From Bacillota bacterium (lineage in GTDB: Bacteria > Bacillota > Clostridia > Christensenellales > Pumilibacteraceae): DNA of 64,000 nt. The stretch covers positions 1-64,000 of the forward strand of contig WRLT01000009.1 in assembly GCA_009777485.1 (NCBI GenBank), written 5' to 3'. The notes beneath the pieces are model-generated. The model was not told the origin of the DNA. It saw nothing but the letters and a program-made list of their open reading frames with translations, and searched no databases. Shown here one piece after another: positions 61,174 to 64,000 of the stretch (positions are counted from its first letter, which is position 1; the number at the start of each line of letters is the position of its first letter). The position numbers and the translations under genes are program-made.

Positions 61174-62510
61174 GCGAAAAGCTAAAACATATTTTCAGCA
61201 AAATGGGCAATCGCGGCAAGCTTACCGAGCTTGAAATAAAAAACGCGATGCGCGAAATCCGCGTTGCGCTGTTAGAGGCGGACGTTAATTTTACGGTTGT
61301 AAAGGATTTTATTGCAAAGGTAAGCGAAAAGGCGGTAGGGCAAGAAATTTTGCAAAGCCTTACACCCAGTCAACAGGTAATCAAAATTGTTAATGATGAG
61401 CTTACCGCATTAATGGGCGGCGCGGCGGCTAAGTTAGAGGTTTCTTCAAAGCCGCCTACGGTAATTATGATGTGCGGGCTGCAAGGCGCAGGTAAAACTA
61501 CCATGTGCGGAAAGCTGTCGCGCTATCTGATTAAGCAAGGCAAAAAGCCTATGATGGCAGCTTGCGATATTTACCGTCCCGCTGCTATAAATCAGTTAAA
61601 GGTTGTAGGGCGTGCCGTTAACACGGAGGTTTTTGAAAAAGGTACGCAAAATCCTGTGAAAACGGCAAAAGAGGCAATCGAATACGCCAAAAGCCGCAAT
61701 TACGATACCGTTATCATAGACACCGCAGGCAGACTGCACATCAACGATGAGTTGATGAAAGAGCTTGAAAACATTAAAAAAGAGGTTCAGCCCACCGAAA
61801 TTTTATTAACGGTAGACGCTATGACGGGGCAAGACGCGGTTGCGGTTGCCACCGAATTTGATAAAAGGCTAAATGTTACGGGCGTTGTATTAACTAAGCT
61901 AGACGGCGATACACGCGGCGGCGCGGCGTTATCCATTCGTGCCGTTACGGGAAAGCCTATAAAATTTTGCGGAATAGGCGAAAAACCCGACGAGTTTGAA
62001 CAATTCCACCCCGACCGAATGGCGTCGCGGATTTTAGGAATGGGCGATGTTTTAACGCTGATTGAGCGTGCGCAGTCGGCTGTTTCCGAAGAAGAAATGG
62101 AAAAAATGGAAAAGCGTCTTAGAGAGGCAAAATTCACCTTAGACGACTTTTTAGTGCAGTTTGAAAGCTTAGGCAAAATGGGCGATTTAACCGAATTGAT
62201 GGGCATGATACCCGGTATGCAGGGCAACAAAAACATGAAAAATGTAGAGGTGGACGAGGCGCGCATAGCACGGTTTAAGGCAATTATTAAATCCATGACG
62301 GCAAAAGAGCGCGAACACCCAGACATTATAAAAGCTTCGCGCCGCAAGCGTATCGCGGCGGGCAGCGGCACGACCATTCAAGAGGTTAATCAGCTGTTAA
62401 AGCAATACGAGCAAACCAAAGGCATGGTAAAATCTATGAAAGGCGGCAAGGGCGGCATGAAAATGCCTGTTATGAACACTAAACAAAAAACCAAATACCG
62501 TTACCGTTAA
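61152..62510 (+). CDS. ffh: Signal recognition particle protein Ffh
   Basis: Ffh binds signal sequences and 4.5S/6S RNA. N and G domains: GLQGAGKTTMCGKL, CDIYRPAAINQL, DTAGRLHINDELMKEL, TKLDGDTRGGAA. The M domain (~330-452) with ERKR-type RNA-binding residues (SRRKRIAAGSG) and methionine-rich end (MKSMKGGKGGMKMP) is complete. 452 residues. Confidence 0.97.
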   Translation: MGLFSSLGEKLKHIFSKMGNRGKLTELEIKNAMREIRVALLEADVNFTVVKDFIAKVSEKAVGQEILQSLTPSQQVIKIVNDELTALMGGAAAKLEVSSKPPTVIMMCGLQGAGKTTMCGKLSRYLIKQGKKPMMAACDIYRPAAINQLKVVGRAVNTEVFEKGTQNPVKTAKEAIEYAKSRNYDTVIIDTAGRLHINDELMKELENIKKEVQPTEILLTVDAMTGQDAVAVATEFDKRLNVTGVVLTKLDGDTRGGAALSIRAVTGKPIKFCGIGEKPDEFEQFHPDRMASRILGMGDVLTLIERAQSAVSEEEMEKMEKRLREAKFTLDDFLVQFESLGKMGDLTELMGMIPGMQGNKNMKNVEVDEARIARFKAIIKSMTAKEREHPDIIKASRRKRIAAGSGTTIQEVNQLLKQYEQTKGMVKSMKGGKGGMKMPVMNTKQKTKYRYR

Positions 62511-62553
62511 TTATCTAAAATAAATTTTTCACAAGGAGAAAAAGAAAAAAATT

Positions 62554-62850
62554 ATGGTCAAAATCAGATTAACCCGACTCGGAGACAAGAAATCGCCGTT
62601 TTATCGCGTAGTAGTATCGGATTCCCGCACCGCGCGCGACGGCAAAGCAATCGACTTTTTAGGTACGTATGACCCGCTTAAAGACCCCGCAGAAATCAAA
62701 ATAGACGCGGAAAAAGCAAATAAGTGGCTGTCAACAGGCGCACAACCTACCGATACCGCCAAAGCGATTTTAATTAAGGCAGGCGTTTTACCGGAGGGTA
62801 AGCGCGCCCCCGCAAAAACCAAAGCCGTTAAAAAATCTAAGTCCGAATAA
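62554..62850 (+). CDS. rpsP: 30S ribosomal protein S16
   Basis: The first 80 residues match S16 ([20 protein letters not shown] and [11 protein letters not shown]). A Lys/Ala-rich tail extends it to 98 residues. AAGGAG upstream. Confidence 0.97.
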   Translation: MVKIRLTRLGDKKSPFYRVVVSDSRTARDGKAIDFLGTYDPLKDPAEIKIDAEKANKWLSTGAQPTDTAKAILIKAGVLPEGKRAPAKTKAVKKSKSE

Positions 62851-62907
62851 CTTTCGGGCAACTGTTGCAGTCGTGTAAAATAAAACATAAAAGGAAGAAT
62901 TACTTAT

Positions 62908-63165
62908 ATGGTAGAACTGGTTAAATTTATCGTTACCGAGTTGGTAGAGGATAAAAATTCGGTAGTTATTACAGAGGCCGAAAATAACACAATCAAAATT
63001 TCGGTAGCGCAAACGGATATGGGCAAAATTATCGGCAAGCAAGGCCGCGTGGCAAAAGCTATCCGCACGGTGGTAAAAGCGGCGGGTCAAAAAAGCGGCG
63101 TGCGGTGGTTTGTAGATATTTTAGAAGCAGATGCGCCTGCTGTTGATGCGGCTGCTGACGCATAA
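62908..63165 (+). CDS. khpA: KH-domain RNA-binding protein KhpA
   Basis: A single KH domain (MGKIIGKQGRVAKAIRTV) of 85 residues; in Firmicutes it pairs with KhpB in RNA binding and cell-wall growth control. An AAGGAAG precedes the ATG. Standard position after rpsP. Confidence 0.93.
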   Translation: MVELVKFIVTELVEDKNSVVITEAENNTIKISVAQTDMGKIIGKQGRVAKAIRTVVKAAGQKSGVRWFVDILEADAPAVDAAADA

Positions 63166-63170
63166 GGCTT

Positions 63171-63680
63171 ATGGAATACATTGCCGTAGGCGAGGTTTTA
63201 AAACCGCAAGGAATTAAAGGGGCGGTTAAGGTGCGTCCTTTAACCGATAACCCGCAACAATTACAGGATATTGCCGTTGTGTATATAGATAATGTTCTGC
63301 ACGCTATGCGCGAGGTTTCGTGTGCAGGAGGCTTTGCGTTTGTGCATTTTGAGGGAGTTTCTAACCGAGACCAAGCGGAGGCCTTTCGCGGCAAACTGCT
63401 GCTGGTTGAGCGCGGCAGTATCGCACCGCCTGAGGAGGGCGCGTATTTGATTGCCGATTTAATCGGTTGTCGATTAACGGACGAAAAAGGCAAAACGCTA
63501 GGCAAAATTACGCAAATTGACGCATTCGGCGCGGCAGACGTTATAACCTGTACCGCGCCTAACGGCAAAGAATTCCGCTTTCCGTTTTTACTTCAAATTG
63601 TAGATAAAATCGATGTTGCGCAAAAGCGGTTTTCGGTAATTAGAAAGCTGTGGCAGGAGGTATCGGTTTTTGACGATTAA
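63171..63680 (+). CDS. rimM: 16S rRNA processing protein RimM
   Basis: RimM binds S19 and aids 30S maturation. GEVLKPQGIKGAVKVRPLTD and the C-terminal PRC-barrel (LIGCRLTDEKGKTLGKI and FPFLLQIVDKIDV) are visible. 169 residues. It starts five bases after khpA and overlaps trmD by 11 bases. Confidence 0.95.
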   Translation: MEYIAVGEVLKPQGIKGAVKVRPLTDNPQQLQDIAVVYIDNVLHAMREVSCAGGFAFVHFEGVSNRDQAEAFRGKLLLVERGSIAPPEEGAYLIADLIGCRLTDEKGKTLGKITQIDAFGAADVITCTAPNGKEFRFPFLLQIVDKIDVAQKRFSVIRKLWQEVSVFDD

Positions 63681-64000
63681 AATATTAACGCTGTTTCCGC
63701 AGATGTTTGCGCCGTTGTTTGAAAGCATTACGGGGCGGGCAATTGATTCGGGCGCGCTGAATATCGAAATTACGGATATCCGAAAATATTCCGCCGATAC
63801 AAAACACTTTAAATGCGACGACGCGCCCTTCGGCGGCGGGGCGGGCATGATACTTTCGCCGCAGCCGTTGTACGATGCAATTAACGCCGCCGACCCAAAC
63901 CATGCGTGTCATAGGGTGTATCTTTCACCGCACGGACGCATTTTTAATGCGGGCATCGCGCGGGAATTTGCCGCCTTATCTAAGCCGCTGCTGTTGCTTT
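63670..64000 (+). CDS. trmD: tRNA (guanine-N1)-methyltransferase TrmD (3' partial)
   Basis: TrmD methylates G37 of tRNA. The N-terminal SPOUT region is clear: TIKILTLFPQMFAPLF, IRKYSADTKH and DDAPFGGGAGMILSPQPLYDAI. The start is TTG at 63670, eight bases after AGGAGG (63656-63661). The frame stays open to the right edge, with the knotted SAM-binding part beyond it. Confidence 0.93.
   Translation, partial: MTIKILTLFPQMFAPLFESITGRAIDSGALNIEITDIRKYSADTKHFKCDDAPFGGGAGMILSPQPLYDAINAADPNHACHRVYLSPHGRIFNAGIAREFAALSKPLLLL

Overview
The window is a chromosomal segment of a spore-forming Firmicute, most likely a Clostridia-class anaerobe. The evidence is an intact spoIVA, an undisrupted sigK, and several conserved Firmicute gene blocks: DUF512-der-plsY, lepA-hemW-hrcA-grpE-dnaK-dnaJ-prmA-rsmE-mtaB, and rpmF-plsX-smc-ftsY-ylxM-ffh-rpsP-khpA-rimM-trmD. 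I cannot assign a genus from the sequence alone.

Layout. 1-1.5 kb: tail of a repeat-containing surface protein and a DUF1614 membrane protein. 1.6-7.8 kb: radical-SAM DUF512 protein, der, plsY, a small membrane protein, spoIVA behind a sigma-E-type promoter, and an inosine/xanthosine triphosphatase gene. 7.8 kb: tRNA-Leu(UAG). 8.06-20.27 kb: a seven-gene operon, foreign in look, encoding an XRE regulator, a coiled-coil protein, a truncated Hsp70-like ATPase, a UvrD-type helicase, a DrmA-like helicase, a DrmB-like DUF1998 protein and a NERD-nuclease/helicase. 20.3-25.2 kb: a DMP19/DUF4375-like protein, a DUF6273 protein, a lipoprotein and rarA. 25.2-31.2 kb: ABC ATPase, ArsR-type regulator, a GMP synthase without a glutaminase domain, ABC permease and a glycerophosphodiesterase. 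31.4-42.2 kb: translation factor, HemW, heat-shock and RNA/protein modification operon. 42.2-48.2 kb: a nucleotidyltransferase-like pseudoenzyme, RNase J, sigK, three small membrane proteins and RNase P RNA. 48.4-53.5 kb: histidine operon (hisZGDBA-IE, no hisC/F/H). 53.5 kb: a lipoprotein serpin. 54.9-64 kb: rpmF, plsX, smc, the SRP genes, rpsP, khpA, rimM and a partial trmD (acpP and rnc are not in their usual place).

The best candidate for an undescribed system is the 8.06-20.27 kb operon. It carries the DrmA-DrmB core of DISARM but no DNA methyltransferase and no DrmC-like phospholipase D protein. In their place are an Hsp70-type ATPase, a coiled-coil partner and two further SF1 helicases, one fused to a NERD nuclease. 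Gene starts within it overlap or lie within a few bases, so it is probably expressed as one unit next to a tRNA gene.

A second striking signal is in the chromosome backbone. Eight genes (1633, 7218, 20352, 21455, 25263, 27521, 31244 on the minus strand, 31398) have a -35/-10 promoter whose -10 box ends exactly six bases before the start codon, with no ribosome binding site between. This implies systematic leaderless transcription. The defence-island promoter does not follow this rule.
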